In this document: piece by piece, positions 53,103 through 64,000 of the stretch
How the letters are laid out: every line of letters starts with the position of its first letter
How positions within the stretch are numbered: the stretch's first letter is position 1
Origin: Lichina pygmaea
Taxonomy: Eukaryota; Ascomycota; Lichinomycetes; Lichinales; Lichinaceae
DNA length: 64,000 nt
NCBI GenBank assembly: GCA_963422465.1
Contig: OY730171.1
Coordinates: forward strand, 1,116,001 to 1,180,000
Direction: 5' to 3'
Made by a program: the position numbers and the translations under genes
The notes under the pieces: model-generated
What the model was told of the DNA's origin: nothing
What the model saw: only the letters and a program-made list of their open reading frames with translations
Databases searched by the model: none

Positions 53103-55537
53103 GCTGTGTTTTATTTGTTGGTCTCTTCAAAATGATTTCGTACGAGGAGCTTCCCAAGCACTACGTACAGTACGACACGCTCTTCACAGTACTTCCGTAC
53201 GTTAGTTATACATACGTAAGTAGGTACGTACGGTACCTCAGTACCGTACGGTGGGGCCGACGATGGTATATGACTAAGCACCCGAGGTCGTACGTTAGCG
53301 TGTTTAGCTTCGAGCTCCCGCTCCCGATCGCAAACCAGCTCGAAGTGCCCTCTCCTAGTCGTTGCGCAATCATGCCTGCGGCCAGAGATATCCTGCTAGC
53401 TGGACACAGTCTGAAGCAAGCTTTCATGTGGCGAGGAGCGTTTTTAGACAGGTGAGCTCCCTCTAGGTGACGGCCAGACTGTCATCTGGCTGCCATGCCT
53501 CCCACGACATCATTCTGCCGACCTTTCGGACTGACCACGATCTCGCTCTACATTCAGCCCCGCAACCAATGGACAAATCAATCGTTGTGTATCAGCTCTC
53601 CACCGTCCTCGGACCAACATCACACGCCCATTCAGCCAGCACCAACGCTCATCACTATCCACCCTCGCGCTCTGCTTCTCGCCTCTCGCTCGACCAAGGG
53701 CCGGTCCAGGCACCATCTCGACCTCGCTAGTAGCAACACCCCCGTCGACATCTCCATCCACGTCCACAACAACAACCCCGACCTGCTCTCCACCGGTGTC
53801 GACGCACCCGTCTCTGCGATGCATGCAGGTGCGTTACGCTCCGCGGAATACGTACAACCCCAGCCATCGGGTGCGAAAGCGGCGACACGGTTTTCTGGCA
53901 CGGCTGCGTAGCCGCACGGGCAAGAAGATTTTGATCCGACGGAAACTGAAACGGAGGACGACATTGAGTCATTGAAAGCAGCAACGATGGAATTTTATCA
54001 GGCCAGCATATATTTGTTCCCTGCAAGAGAAGGAGGTCTGTATGGGGTTCGGAGAAGGATAGGCACCAATCGGAGGTGCAATAAAGATGCTTTGACGCGT
54101 CGAGATATATCTGCGTACCGCACTTCGTCGAATCAAGCGACCTCTTCTACGGGAGTCTCTTTCCTCATGCTTCTCGAATATATCAAGTATTTCTGACAGA
54201 GCAGGTGCCTCCTACCGCCTCCTTTCAACTTAAGCACCTGTCACCATCTCAATCAGTAACGACCCTGGACATTCCATCGTCAGGTCTCGCCTAAAGAATT
54301 TCCCGTTGGATGTTGAACGTGCACGGTCGTCCTCTTTCTTTTCATCTTCCTTCTCCGGCTCTTCCTTCCGACCACTATCGGGCACATGCAGCTATCAGCA
54401 CATCGAAAGTGTGCATTGTTCCGTACGGAGGTACAGGTGGCAGCAGTGGACTTGGCGGATACATGATCGACGATGTATGCAGAGAGTAGTAGCCCCCGCA
54501 GCATGGCAAGCACTTTCAGCTCAAGAGACAGCCGACGAGTACGTTACGTACGTAGCGCTAGGTTGGTTGCAAGTACGCACAAAAGCTCCGAGGCGAGAGG
54601 CGAGAAACTCAGGCATCTCGGAGATACTGCTGGGTGAACGACATATGATGATTCGCATGGATGATCTACCCGGATGCTCGATACGCCGATGGATGATACA
54701 GTAGACTCCACTTGGTGTTAGCCCGTACGGTAGAGCTAAGACGCGGCCAGATCCTCCTCCCTCCCTCCCTCCTGTCTCCCTGTGACATCTTTGTCGATAC
54801 AAAGCATGTGAGGATATGGCATCCACACCACCAGGCCAGCTTTCTCTATAGACTTACTGTGCTTACAGTACCGTACAGCACCTTCTGCCGCGAACGCTAC
54901 GAGCAACTCATCATTTGATGCCTACTGAGTAGGTCCGTTGCGGCCGCAAGCCGGGCCTAACCCGAGGATGCCCGAGTCAGCCCAGAAGAGGCGTACTCGG
55001 ACAGATACTACAGATCGCTGTCTCGAGTCCTTCGAGGCCTCCGATGGATCAGCTTGCTCTCCCCTCACGATCCGGCCCTCTGTACGTACGTAGGCCTATC
55101 TGTTTTACGAAGGTCTGTGGGGTATAGTAGCGGAGCTGAGTACCGGCTGTCGCGGGAGCCTGCTGATTCGGGTGAGTGGTCGTTCAGTTCAAACATCTTT
55201 GGAAGAAGCAGGTGGGTAGCCCTCTGGGACTATGGGTAGTGTAGTCTTCCGATCGCTATATTGGCAGATCACCGTGTTGCAGGCTCTAAATAGGTCAACT
55301 GGGCCATGAAAGTCCAGTGCAGATTCTGTTGAAGATGGACGTTTCATCCGCTGTCACATGATTGCTATCCGCCCAACCGTATGTGAGACAATGTCCGAAT
55401 GCTAGCTAGATTCATCTTCTTAACAACACCACAACCGCAAGAGCATCATGTCTCCTGCTGCGCCCCATCAGACCCGATCAGATGTCTCGTTCCCGATTCT
55501 GGCATCTGCAGTACGTACGGAAGGAAGTACGTACGTA
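53103..55537. other. Long gene-poor region
   Basis: No supported gene over about 2.4 kb. GTACGTACGGTACC-type strings are dense near 53160-53250 and again near 54535-54555, 54850-54880 and 55080-55095. A frame of about 138 codons near 53495-53911 is Pro/Ser/His-rich and unconvincing. Confidence 0.5.
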
Positions 55538-55865
55538 CGAGGTGTATAGCGGAAATAACGTTAGATACCGTAGATACAAGCCAAAGTCGCTTGTAGAGCT
55601 CCATTGTCAAGACTCTCGAGACATCTAGATGCTTGCACTCAATGACTGACTGGCAACATGCCTGCATGAAGTCCATCAGCTTGTTCAATTGCTCTTGAGT
55701 GATCAAGTCCTAAGGCTCATCTGACATCTTTTCTGGAAAGTATTTCTCGAGGTAATCCTTGACCCAGGGGCCTGGGGAGCGATCTGACCAAAGTGTTTTG
55801 TACTGTTACAGGCTTTTCAGCCCCCCAAGCATATAAATCTAACGTTATTTCCGCCATACACCTCG
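55538..55865. mobile_element. MITE copy 3, 328 bp, TA-flanked
   Basis: Terminal inverted repeats of 29 bp with one mismatch (CGAGGTGTATAGCGGAAATA at the left; its complement ends CACCTCG at the right), flanked by TA on both sides (55536-55537 and 55866-55867). The interior matches MITE copy 1 at 43.9 kb in several blocks and encodes nothing complete; a short minus-strand frame is probably residual. Confidence 0.87.
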
Positions 55866-56806
55866 TAAGAGGGTACGAGAGTCAAAAGGACGCTAAGCAC
55901 GATGGCCAAAAATATCCGCATACGACCAACCTACTACGGCTACACTCAACTGTGACGGGGCTTACTACGAGGAGACATCGGACAATTGCCTACGAGTAGT
56001 CCCTGCTTCCGCAAGAATGCCGCGATGTTGCTAGCTAGGAAGCGAAATCGGTTTTGTGCGTCTACGGAGCAATACTTTTGCGCTCCGGAGGCCCTCGACC
56101 TGACGACGAGGTACGAGGGTACACGGGTCTGCTGCTTAGTAAGTTCAAAGAAGCTTAAAGTCGTCGAAGCGGTCCGACCTCGTACCGTACGGGACTACGC
56201 TCGCGTGGCTCGGTGCGATACGTAGTCCTGGGCCGAGCATGAGACGGCCAGCGAAGCTCGTCGTTCATCCTTTGGAATGCCGACGGCGTCCGTCGTCGAG
56301 GCCAGCTCTCTCACGTACGTATAGATCGTACATGTCGTGTTCGCAAGCTGGCGCTGCTGGCTTTCAAGCCCATATAATCCAGTTGCGAGCGGGGTCGATA
56401 CCCACCAACAGAGAGGATACCACCACCTGCTGTGCTGTCTTGTCTCGAGAATTACTGCGTTACCGGGTAGTGCTGGGCTGGCACGTCAGGCGGAGGAGCC
56501 ACTTACGAGGCACGCGAGGTACGCCTCGCACCTCGTACAGATGAACGAGTGGTTACGGTAACCTCCCGCGTCTCGCTGTCACGCCTGCCCAGCGGAGGAT
56601 AGTGGCCGCTTTGTGGTGGACATGAGATTAAGATCAAGCTGTGGCCCGGCCGAGCTTGACACTTGTTCTGCCATCCCGGGACCCACTGCGCCAGCTTGAC
56701 AGCCATCCTTCTGCCGCTGAAGACCGGCCCACTCCCACCCCGGCATCTTTTCCTCGACCACTCCGGTCGGTGAGGATCTTCCGTACCACTACACAACACC
56801 CTCAAC
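55866..56806. other. Spacer upstream of the second putative secreted-protein gene
   Basis: No supported exon. GTACGAGGTACG-like words recur (about 56108, 56180 and 56315). The promoter of the downstream gene should be here. Confidence 0.4.
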
Positions 56807-57484
56807 ATGCATGTTACCGGTACCTCGCTTCTCCTCGCCGCCGCCGCAATCCTCACCGTCGCCACTGCTCAGCTACCTCCGGCGGGAGGTCCAGTACATC
56901 TGTTCAAGCGCACCAACCGCAACCCCTCTCCCGACCTCAGCAGCCGTGAAGGACTTCACAACGCACTTAACCGTGACCCTCCTGCCATTTATTCGGCATT
57001 GATCTGTATGCAGGGCGAGGTGAGTCTTGAGAGCCTTCTGTCACGATGCTCCGTGTGGGCTCTTCCCCCAAGCCACGTGAGGCACAAGGTTAGGGATGGC
57101 CTGCTGACGTTTTGGAAGATTGCACAATTGCATCAGGGAAATACTGAAGCCGCGAGAAATGACTTGGATGCGTATCTCGACGGAACCATGGGAGATCGTG
57201 GCCAGCGGGAGCGGATCGCGAGGATTGCGCAGAGCTGCGTCAATAGCCAGTTGGAAACCAGGCTGGCCAACGTAGACGGCGAGCGAGCTAGGAAGATGAA
57301 GGGACGGCCTAATAGAGAAGACGAGGGCGGTCGTGCCAGTTCGTTCATGCAGTTTGTCCCTTCAGTGCCGGATCTCTTCCGCACAGCGACCAGATACATG
57401 AGTCCTGGCACCTCACACGCCGGACACGGTGCATTAGTGCCGCAAAATTCTGGCCTGAGGGCCATACGCGGCGGATGGCGTTGA
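56807..57484 (+). CDS. Putative secreted protein (signal peptide)
   Basis: ATG 56807 opens with a textbook signal peptide, HVTGTSLLLAAAAILTVATA, with cleavage likely before QLPPAGGP. The frame is open for 225 codons, but 57020-57118 is probably an in-frame 99-nt intron: donor GTGAGT, branch CTGAC, acceptor GGAAG. Removing it joins CMQGE to IAQLHQGNTE and leaves 192 residues. The mature protein is polar, with few Cys, and has DAYLDGTMGDRGQRERIARI and, late, SSFMQFVPSVPDLFRTATRY. No known domain is recognised. The intron call decides whether one Cys and a Trp are present. Confidence 0.6.
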   Translation: MHVTGTSLLLAAAAILTVATAQLPPAGGPVHLFKRTNRNPSPDLSSREGLHNALNRDPPAIYSALICMQGEVSLESLLSRCSVWALPPSHVRHKVRDGLLTFWKIAQLHQGNTEAARNDLDAYLDGTMGDRGQRERIARIAQSCVNSQLETRLANVDGERARKMKGRPNREDEGGRASSFMQFVPSVPDLFRTATRYMSPGTSHAGHGALVPQNSGLRAIRGGWR

Positions 57485-59697
57485 GTTGACGAGGACGGTC
57501 TGAGCATCTCGCAGGCCATACTACATGTGTACGATACGACGCAGTGTGCGTGTATCTTTTACCACTGTTTGGCTTGTCGTCTTGCTCTAGCACGAGCGGG
57601 AAAGAGAGGTCGAAAGCCAACCGCTGCGACAGCGAAATCTGTACCGTTTGTTTTGGTAGGACTGAACGGGGACTGGACGGGACTTGACTGAACTAACCTG
57701 GCTCGACTGTTGTTTGGAAGATGATCTGTGCCTCTCGAAGGCAGCCTCCCAAGTCCAGCAAGCCTCCCCAGGCCCTCTCCTGATGCCTCCCGATGTCTTC
57801 AGAGCTTTCCAAGTTCTCTCTGCTTGTTTCTCCTGGCTTTCCGATGAGATTGTAGATCTTTCCTCTCCTCGTCTACTTTTGTTGTTGATCGCGCAGAGCC
57901 CAGGGAGAAAGGAGGGAACAGTGAGATAGGCTGTCTATGATATGGTACGGTACTGGAGACTAGCTGATTGTTCCCCCTTTGATGGAACGCACATCTCACC
58001 TCAGTCGTTCCAACTACATCGAGTAGATCACCTACTTCCACCAGAATCCAAACCAAACAACCTGACTCTCGCAGTGAAGCTAGCCTCTGAAAGGAGACCA
58101 AATGCGGGTACTTCCGTATATACACCCCACATCGCCAGCTACAGTACGGGCCCATTGGCCCGACCCCGGCTAATTAGAGGTCTCCGGAGTTCAAAAGAGG
58201 ACCCCCGCGACCGGATCCGGAGCCAGCTACGTACGTAAGGTATGTACCGTAGCGCCGACACGATACCGCCGTCGCTGCGTCGGTGCCAACACCGGGTAAC
58301 GTCTACGCAACGCCGTGACTGAGCCGCAAGTAATGCTCTGGCCCCGCAGAGTCGATGGAGGATACGGTAAAGTTGCTCGGCGAGCTACCCTGGTCTGACT
58401 GCGCTTTATCACCTACCGTCACGGTAAAGAGTACCAACTCCGCGCCCCCTCCTCCTCCTCCTCCAAAACAACAACACTCCTCTTCTCCCCGCTTGATTTG
58501 TGAGTTGGCAGGTGTACGTATGTACCAGCCAGCGAAGTAGTGATGATGTTAGGGCTGACAGTGCCAACAAGAAAGCATCAGACCCCCCCCCCCCCCCCCC
58601 CGCGTCCAAAGAACATTGAGATCCCAAGAGCAAGCACGACGTGAGCAGACATCTCAGAAGACACCACGATCGAGCCATTGATCCTCCGACTCTCCACCTC
58701 CACCGCCCGCCCATCAAAAGTACAGAGTAAATGATCTACCGTTCTATACTCGTTACTGTTGGAATTGGACGTTGTGGGTGTGGAGCCCTAAGCACTGTCA
58801 TGTTTGCTCTTGCCCCATGTATTTTGGGCAGTCGCCGAAAGCCTAGCTAGTTCTCTCGAAACAACAAGAAACTAACATCATCGTCTTCTTCTGCTGTGCC
58901 TCCAGATTCGATCAGTTACGAGTACGTGATACGTATTCTCCACCCAGGACTTGTTACTCGCACGAAAGTACGGAGTACTCGTGCAGCGAGCTAGGTCCGC
59001 CAGCCTCTCCCCGTGCAAAGCGAGCGCAAGAGCTTGCAGCTGGCGACTGGGCTGCATCGACTGATCGACTGATTGGCGGGAGACCACAAAGTAAGAAGTA
59101 CCGTACCCTAAGTGATCTGCTGGTAGTTACCGTAGTGCTTGCGTAGCCACCCCTATTCTCATAAGGTGCAGGGGAACAGGAAAGGTCTGCGACAGGCAGC
59201 TTCTACGAAGGTCCTACGTGCTGCACGTACCAACTCCACTTCATGGTGCTTCACCTCACGCGCCCCGCGGGCCCGATACCACTTCGTACAATGTTATGTA
59301 GATCTTCTGTGTCGGCTGTTCTCACCTACTTCATCTAGGCCAAGGAGTAGCTTGAGTCTGGCTGCTAACCAGCTACTACTTCTTTCATGGTTCTTTGAGG
59401 AGGAGGGTGTTGCTGTGGGCATTGCAAGAGCAGTTTGGTAAGGGGGGGGGAACTCACCCCTATTATTACACACGTCACCCGTAGCTTTTTTCATCATCCA
59501 TCTTACTGTTGTCCTGGCTTAGTCTAGACTTTGAGTAACTGGAGTAGAGTGGGGGTACTGATACCGATACATATACATACATCCATGCTGGAGGTTTGCT
59601 ACAAAGCTCTGCAATAGAATATAAACAGAATTTTCGAGAATACAAACATGTTACAGACGACGACCGACAAGGGGAGAGAAACCAGATTTCCAATTCT
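57485..59697. other. Convergent region with a poly-C tract
   Basis: 2.2 kb without a supported gene, between two convergent genes. It holds a 19-nt C run (58583-58601), a (CTC)n-like stretch at about 58447-58462, a G9 run near 59442, and GTACGTAAGGTATGTACCG-like text near 58229. Confidence 0.5.
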
Positions 59698-61885
59698 TCA
59701 CTCGTCGCTGCGCAGTGGAGGGAAGAGCACGTTCTGATGTCCCTTGCCGAGATCGACGAAACTCGCCCCGTACGAATCGTCCGCGCCGAACGACGCAGAC
59801 CGAAAGCCCCTACGATCTCGCGCGACGCCGAGCATGTCGAGGAGCAGGGCCGCCTTGTCGGGCATGAAGGGTTGCAGGAGGATGCCGCTGACCCGTAGAG
59901 CCTCGGCGCTGAGGTAGACGATGACCTTGACACGTACATCTGCCTCCCCGTTGGTGTCTGCGCCCATGGTCCAGGGCGAGGTCACCTGGAGGTATTTGTT
60001 TGTCTGAGAAGCGGGTGGCAGATGTTAGTGGGAGAGCATCGGCGGTGTGGTCGACGCATTGGATACGGATCTGGAGGATAGATGGATGGAACGGATAGAA
60101 AATGTCTGGCAGGCTGACCTGGTTTATCTGAGCCATGATATGCTGCAAGGCCCGATTGATCTCCAGATCGCTCATGAGGCCATCGACCGTGGCCGGCAGA
60201 TCCTCGATGTGAGTGCTCTGCCACAGATCCTGCAGCTCTCCGGAGCCGATATAGAGCCGTCGGCCAAACTGCACCGCTTCCTTCACGTTCCATCGCTTTC
60301 CGCGAGTGATTCGGCTCGTCAGGTTGCCCAGGGCGTTTTGCAGTTCGCACTTGTACCGTCTGATGACGAAGCTGTTGTCGTAATCGGCATCGTCTGAAAT
60401 CCCTCCGTCGTACGCCATGTAGAAGCGGATGGTATCCGCGTCGAAGCGGTGGATGGCAAAGAACGGGTTGACGACGTTGCCGACGGACTTGGACATCTTT
60501 CGATGGCCCAGCGTCCAGTGAGCGTGTGCCAAGATTCGCTTTGGGAGAGGCAAGCCCAGCGCCATCAGTATGGCAGGCCAATAGACCGCGTGAAAACTAA
60601 GCACCGTCAGGATCATGCCGCCATCTGACCGCGGGCGAAACTCACCGGACTATCTCCTTGCCAACCACGTGGCAGTCGACTGGCCATCCCCGTGCCTCGG
60701 CATCTGCTGGAGCCCACGGATACCCAGCTTTGACCAAGTAGTTTATGAGAGCGTCGAACCAGACGTAGATAGTCTGCGTCTCGTCTCCCGGGACCCTGAC
60801 ACCCCAAGACAATCGTTGCGCCGGCCGGGAGATGGACAGGTCTTCTAGCCCCGCCTCCAGGTGCTGTACGACTTCGTCTGTCCGGAAACCAGGCAATACA
60901 CGGCTGGGGTGTGCGCGATAGAAGTCCAACAGCCGTTCTCGGAAGGCAGAGAGTCGGAAGAAGTAGTTCGACTCGGATATCCACTCGACCTCAGAGCCCG
61001 TCTCCTTGGACGCCTAGGAGCCGGTCAGGGTGTGTCTTTGCGAGTTGGCCGTCCTCAGGGTCGGACATACCATCATTGTTCTGCCGGTTTGCGGGTCTTT
61101 CATCAGCTGGACGTTGGACTTTGGATGAAAAGTCTCGTCACTGACAGAGTACCAGCCTTCGTGCGTCGACAGATAGATGTAGCCCTCGTCCGCTAGCCGG
61201 CTCTGCAAGACGCGCTGAGCTCAGCCACGGCACGTACAGCACCTGATCCCGGGACCTACCCACACATACTGCACGACGTTTCCATGTGAGGAATCCGTGG
61301 TTCGGACAAAGTGGTCATGGGAGATGTTCGCGGTTCGAGCTAGTTTCTGCAAGTGTCTTAGCATCCAAGCAAGCCATCGATTCCACCGGCGGGGAAAAGA
61401 AAAGACGAATTACGTGGAACATCTCCGCGCCCTGGTCACAGAAAGACTGTGTGTCGATGTTCAGCTGGGCCGCAGCGCGTTGCACCTGTAGTCGAGACTC
61501 TCAGCCGCCGCAATCAATCACAGAAGATCGGACACTACGCACTTTCATCCCATGTTCGTCGACGCCCGTGCACAGGATCGCCTCTTCTCCCTTCAAAATT
61601 TGCCACCGCTTGATGATATCGGCCAAGATGAGGGTGTATAGGTGGCCGATATGCGGAGCTGGTTACAGAGCCGTCAGCGTTTGAAAGAGAATCTCTTACT
61701 CGGGTCGAGCGCTCACCGGCATTGACATAGAAGATCGGGGTGGTAACATAGTACGGCTTGTCTCCGGTGCTTGCTGGCCTCGTGATCTCTGTGCTCTGCC
61801 ATCGGACAAGCGGCCGGTAGATGCTGAGGTGTCGATACAGCCGGTGCAGTCTAGGTACTGCCTTTAAAATACGCACAGGGCACAT
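59698..61885 (-). CDS. MSM1: Mitochondrial methionyl-tRNA synthetase
   Basis: Eight exons, 61885-61717, 61658-61543, 61485-61414, 61346-61260, 61202-61071, 61013-60646, 60596-60119 and 60003-59698, total 1728 nt and 575 residues with every phase correct. It charges mitochondrial tRNA-Met. The first ~40 residues are Arg-rich with few acids, as in a mitochondrial presequence. Class I signatures are present: HIGH within NAAPHIGHLYTLILADIIKR at about 59-62, GVDEHGMKVQRAA, and KMSKS at about 348-352 in RKMSKSVGNVVNP. The C-terminal anticodon-binding domain includes TNKYLQVTSPWTMG and ends with PPLRSDE. The HIGH box directly follows the first splice junction. No zinc-knuckle insert is seen, in keeping with the mitochondrial type. 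Confidence 0.95.
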
Positions 61886-63198
61886 GGTATCTAGAGCTCT
61901 CTACACCAGAGCTTATGTGGGATTATATGCATTTGCCAGAGTCGTAGAGTGCTTCGAAGAGCGTATGAAGTTGCACTACGACCACACCGTGCTTTAGATC
62001 ATCGTACAGTACTCCGTACGGTGGAGAACTAAACCCAAGTCAGCTTCTTGCCACGACTGCCAGGCACCAAGTAGTATCTCGGCGCTTGGATAGCTTACCG
62101 TAGTCAGTACATGCAGCAGTAGCTTAGTCAGCTGGCGGGGCGTATCCGACGAGGCCCCCGTGGGCTCCGTCAGGCCGATGCCTTCTAGCTGTGCCAGTTC
62201 CGCACAACCAAGACAGCTTTACACGTACGTATGTACCGGTACAGTACGTACGTATCGTACACCTTCATCTATGACAGGCAAGAATTCAAGCAGCAAATAT
62301 AGCTCGACAACCGCCAACCCACCACGCCAAGGTACTCCATCTTCCATCCTAGTAGACCAATACGTAGCCCATGCCACAACAACCAGCACCGCACTTCAAG
62401 GACCAAGACTTGACATTCTCCGCCCAGAGTCAAAACTCTGGATCCTCATCTTCATATTTCGATTTTTTGCAGTTTCGCCCGCTGTCCTAGAAACTGATCG
62501 TCATGGGCGAGGTAATTGTTTTCGGGGAACTTCCATTGCATGCTCGTTGACAGGAAAGCTGTGCAGTAACTTAGGTCGGGCAGATGATAAGTTGTCAGTT
62601 TTGTACTGTAGAGATGAAAGCTCTGCCGTTCGACACTTATCAGTTCCCCATATCCCCCCCCCCCCCCCCCCCCCTCCCCCACCAAGTACAGCCAGTATGC
62701 AGTAGATCTTCCTCCAGCGCGTGCTACCCATCAACGCCCTGCCATACGACATGCCAAGCCCTTTGGGCGAATAGTGGTAAATACCAGTCAGTAGATTGGC
62801 ATTTCAGACCCCATCCCAACCAGGAACATCATAGAGTATCATCAAATATATCCACAGAAAACATATCAAATCCACCTTTTTCTTCCGCCATCCTCTTCCC
62901 CCACCCGCCATTCCCCCGACCCACCCTCAATAAACACACTCGCTCTCACACACAGCTTGGGTCCCCCATGTAAAACGCTCTTCCTAGCTGGATGAAAGAC
63001 GCCTTGATGTCCCGCTTATGCCTCATGATCCTTCGCTTGAAGATGGTCTTTGGTCTAAGTCGTTAGATGGATCGTTGATCTTGTTCTTTTTCTTTCTACC
63101 TTTGCTTGAAGAATGCGAATGCGTGGCTGTCGTAGACGAAGGACAGGACAACGTAAATGTTAAGAGTCCAAACCGCCCATGCCCCAAAGACGAGACTG
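61886..63198. other. Intergenic region with a poly-C tract
   Basis: No supported gene. A 21-nt C run lies at 62654-62674 and palindromic GTACGTATGTACCGGTACAG-type text at about 62223-62255. It holds the MSM1 promoter and the region 3' of the oxidoreductase gene. Confidence 0.5.
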
Positions 63199-63999
63199 CT
63201 ACGAGTCCCAGATGGGTCCGTAGGCCGGCACGCCTCTGCTCTCCATGCCGTACACCACTTTCTTGGTCAGGGTCGGGTTGGAGATGACGACGACAGCCTC
63301 GGCTTGGCTCTCGACGTAGAGCTTGTACGCGAGCGCCACCATGTCCGGTTTGCCCGTGCTCCGCGTGTTGTGGATGACGGCGTCTGGATCGGCCTCAGTG
63401 ACGGCCTTCGTGATCTCCGATCCAAATGTCTCGAGCGGGTGAGGCGTGCTCCAGAGCACCCGACACGGCACCTTGCGCGAGTAGATCACGGACAGGCACG
63501 GGCCGATGCCGGAGCCCGTCGCCACCAAGACGATCCTCTTGAAGGCGATGGCGACCCGGAGCACTCCGCTCGTCGGGATGCCTCGCACCCACATCTTGCT
63601 CGGTGGGCGCTCGATCTGCTTCCTCGTCCAGTCGCCAGCGTTGGAGACGACGACGGAGAAGCCGGGCGTGTCTGGCTTCGAGAACGCGGCGAAGGCGTGC
63701 CATTCTTTCAGCGGCCTGTCGGACAGCCGTACGGCGGAGCCCACGCCCGACGTGGTGTAGTTGAAATCCAGTTGGAGCGCGTGGTCGGAGAGCACCTGCG
63801 AGCGAACCGTGACGTGGCGCAGCCGAAGCCAAGGGTAGATGATGCTGCAGGTGGCGGCCAAGATGAGCCAGAAGGACGGGTTCGTAGCAACGGCGTGGCC
63901 TAAAGACACCCCTGGGATGTATTTTCGGGTGGCATCAGACAGGAAGAGGACCTGCAGCCAGAGCAGCACAAGGGTCCCCCAACCGCCGAAGCGATGCAT
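63199..63999 (-). CDS. C-terminal part of a TmpA-like membrane oxidoreductase, cut by the right edge
   Basis: The minus-strand frame is open from the window edge to a stop at 63199, about 266 residues. An ATG at 63999 is probably internal because relatives are larger. Two or so hydrophobic segments (WGTLVLLWLQVLFL and SFWLILAATCSIIYP) are followed by a soluble domain with VSNAGDWTRKQIERPPSKMW, IVLVATGSGIGPCLSVI (a nucleotide-binding glycine turn as in ferredoxin-reductase folds), TRSTGKPDMV and the ending KKVVYGMESRGVPAYGPIWD. This arrangement is known from Aspergillus TmpA, a plasma-membrane flavoprotein affecting conidiation, and from the C termini of some NRPS-like proteins. Which of the two it is cannot be told without the missing N-terminal part. 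Confidence 0.7.
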   Translation of the reverse strand: MHRFGGWGTLVLLWLQVLFLSDATRKYIPGVSLGHAVATNPSFWLILAATCSIIYPWLRLRHVTVRSQVLSDHALQLDFNYTTSGVGSAVRLSDRPLKEWHAFAAFSKPDTPGFSVVVSNAGDWTRKQIERPPSKMWVRGIPTSGVLRVAIAFKRIVLVATGSGIGPCLSVIYSRKVPCRVLWSTPHPLETFGSEITKAVTEADPDAVIHNTRSTGKPDMVALAYKLYVESQAEAVVVISNPTLTKKVVYGMESRGVPAYGPIWDS

Positions 64000-64000
64000 C

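Noticed and set aside
53495-53911. Frame of about 138 codons in the gene-poor stretch
   Set aside because: Pro/Ser/His-rich with overlapping open frames on both strands, and no splice or family support.

Overview
The window is nuclear DNA of a filamentous ascomycete (Pezizomycotina). The genes have short spliceosomal introns (mostly 47-110 nt, GTRNGT donors, CTAAC/CTGAC branch sites), GC-rich coding sequence, an intron-containing tRNA-Cys, and proteins with clear fungal relatives. No prokaryotic operon logic applies. Exon models were built by eye: I placed donor, branch and acceptor sites and checked reading-frame closure and family continuity across each junction.

Layout. 1-0.5 kb: 5' part of an unidentified minus-strand gene leaving the window. 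1.4-4.1 kb: GH47 alpha-1,2-mannosidase (-). 4.4 kb: tRNA-Cys(GCA). 5.3-9.0 kb: RAD16 (-), and 10.7-13.3 kb: RAD7 (+), a head-to-head pair for the two subunits of the global-genome nucleotide excision repair complex. 14.9-19.1 kb: VHC1-like cation-chloride cotransporter (-), and 19.8-22.3 kb: AVT3-like vacuolar amino acid transporter (+), a second divergent pair. 23.6-27.1 kb: SDD3/YOL098C-type M16 zinc peptidase (-).

From about 27.5 to 34 kb lies a mobile-element island: a gag-only Copia-type LTR element with target-site duplication and half-tRNA primer site, an LTR-like stretch, two SINE copies with 13-14 bp target duplications, a TIR element inserted into a 34-bp minisatellite, and an unrecognised spliced gene hit by one SINE at an exon-intron border.

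The right half returns to housekeeping genes: DSL1/ZW10-type tether (34.4-37.2, +), YTM1 (37.7-39.3, +), prenyltransferase alpha subunit RAM2 with an apparent one-base frameshift (40.5-41.9, -), a putative secreted protein (42.5-43.3, -), BTN1/CLN3 (44.7-46.2, +), a DUF3632-like protein (46.5-47.4, -), mevalonate kinase ERG12 (49.1-50.9, +), a conserved-looking hypothetical (52.5-53.1, -), a second putative secreted protein (56.8-57.5, +), mitochondrial methionyl-tRNA synthetase MSM1 (59.7-61.9, -) and the C-terminal part of a TmpA-like membrane oxidoreductase (63.2 to the edge, -). Three copies of a TA-flanked MITE family sit at 43.9-44.5 and 55.5-55.9 kb.

Functional links: RAD7 with RAD16 in DNA repair; VHC1, AVT3-like and BTN1 at the vacuole; ERG12 and RAM2 at the two ends of isoprenoid supply and protein farnesylation. 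Spacers are rich in GTAC-containing palindromic strings and carry four C/G homopolymers of 19-26 nt.
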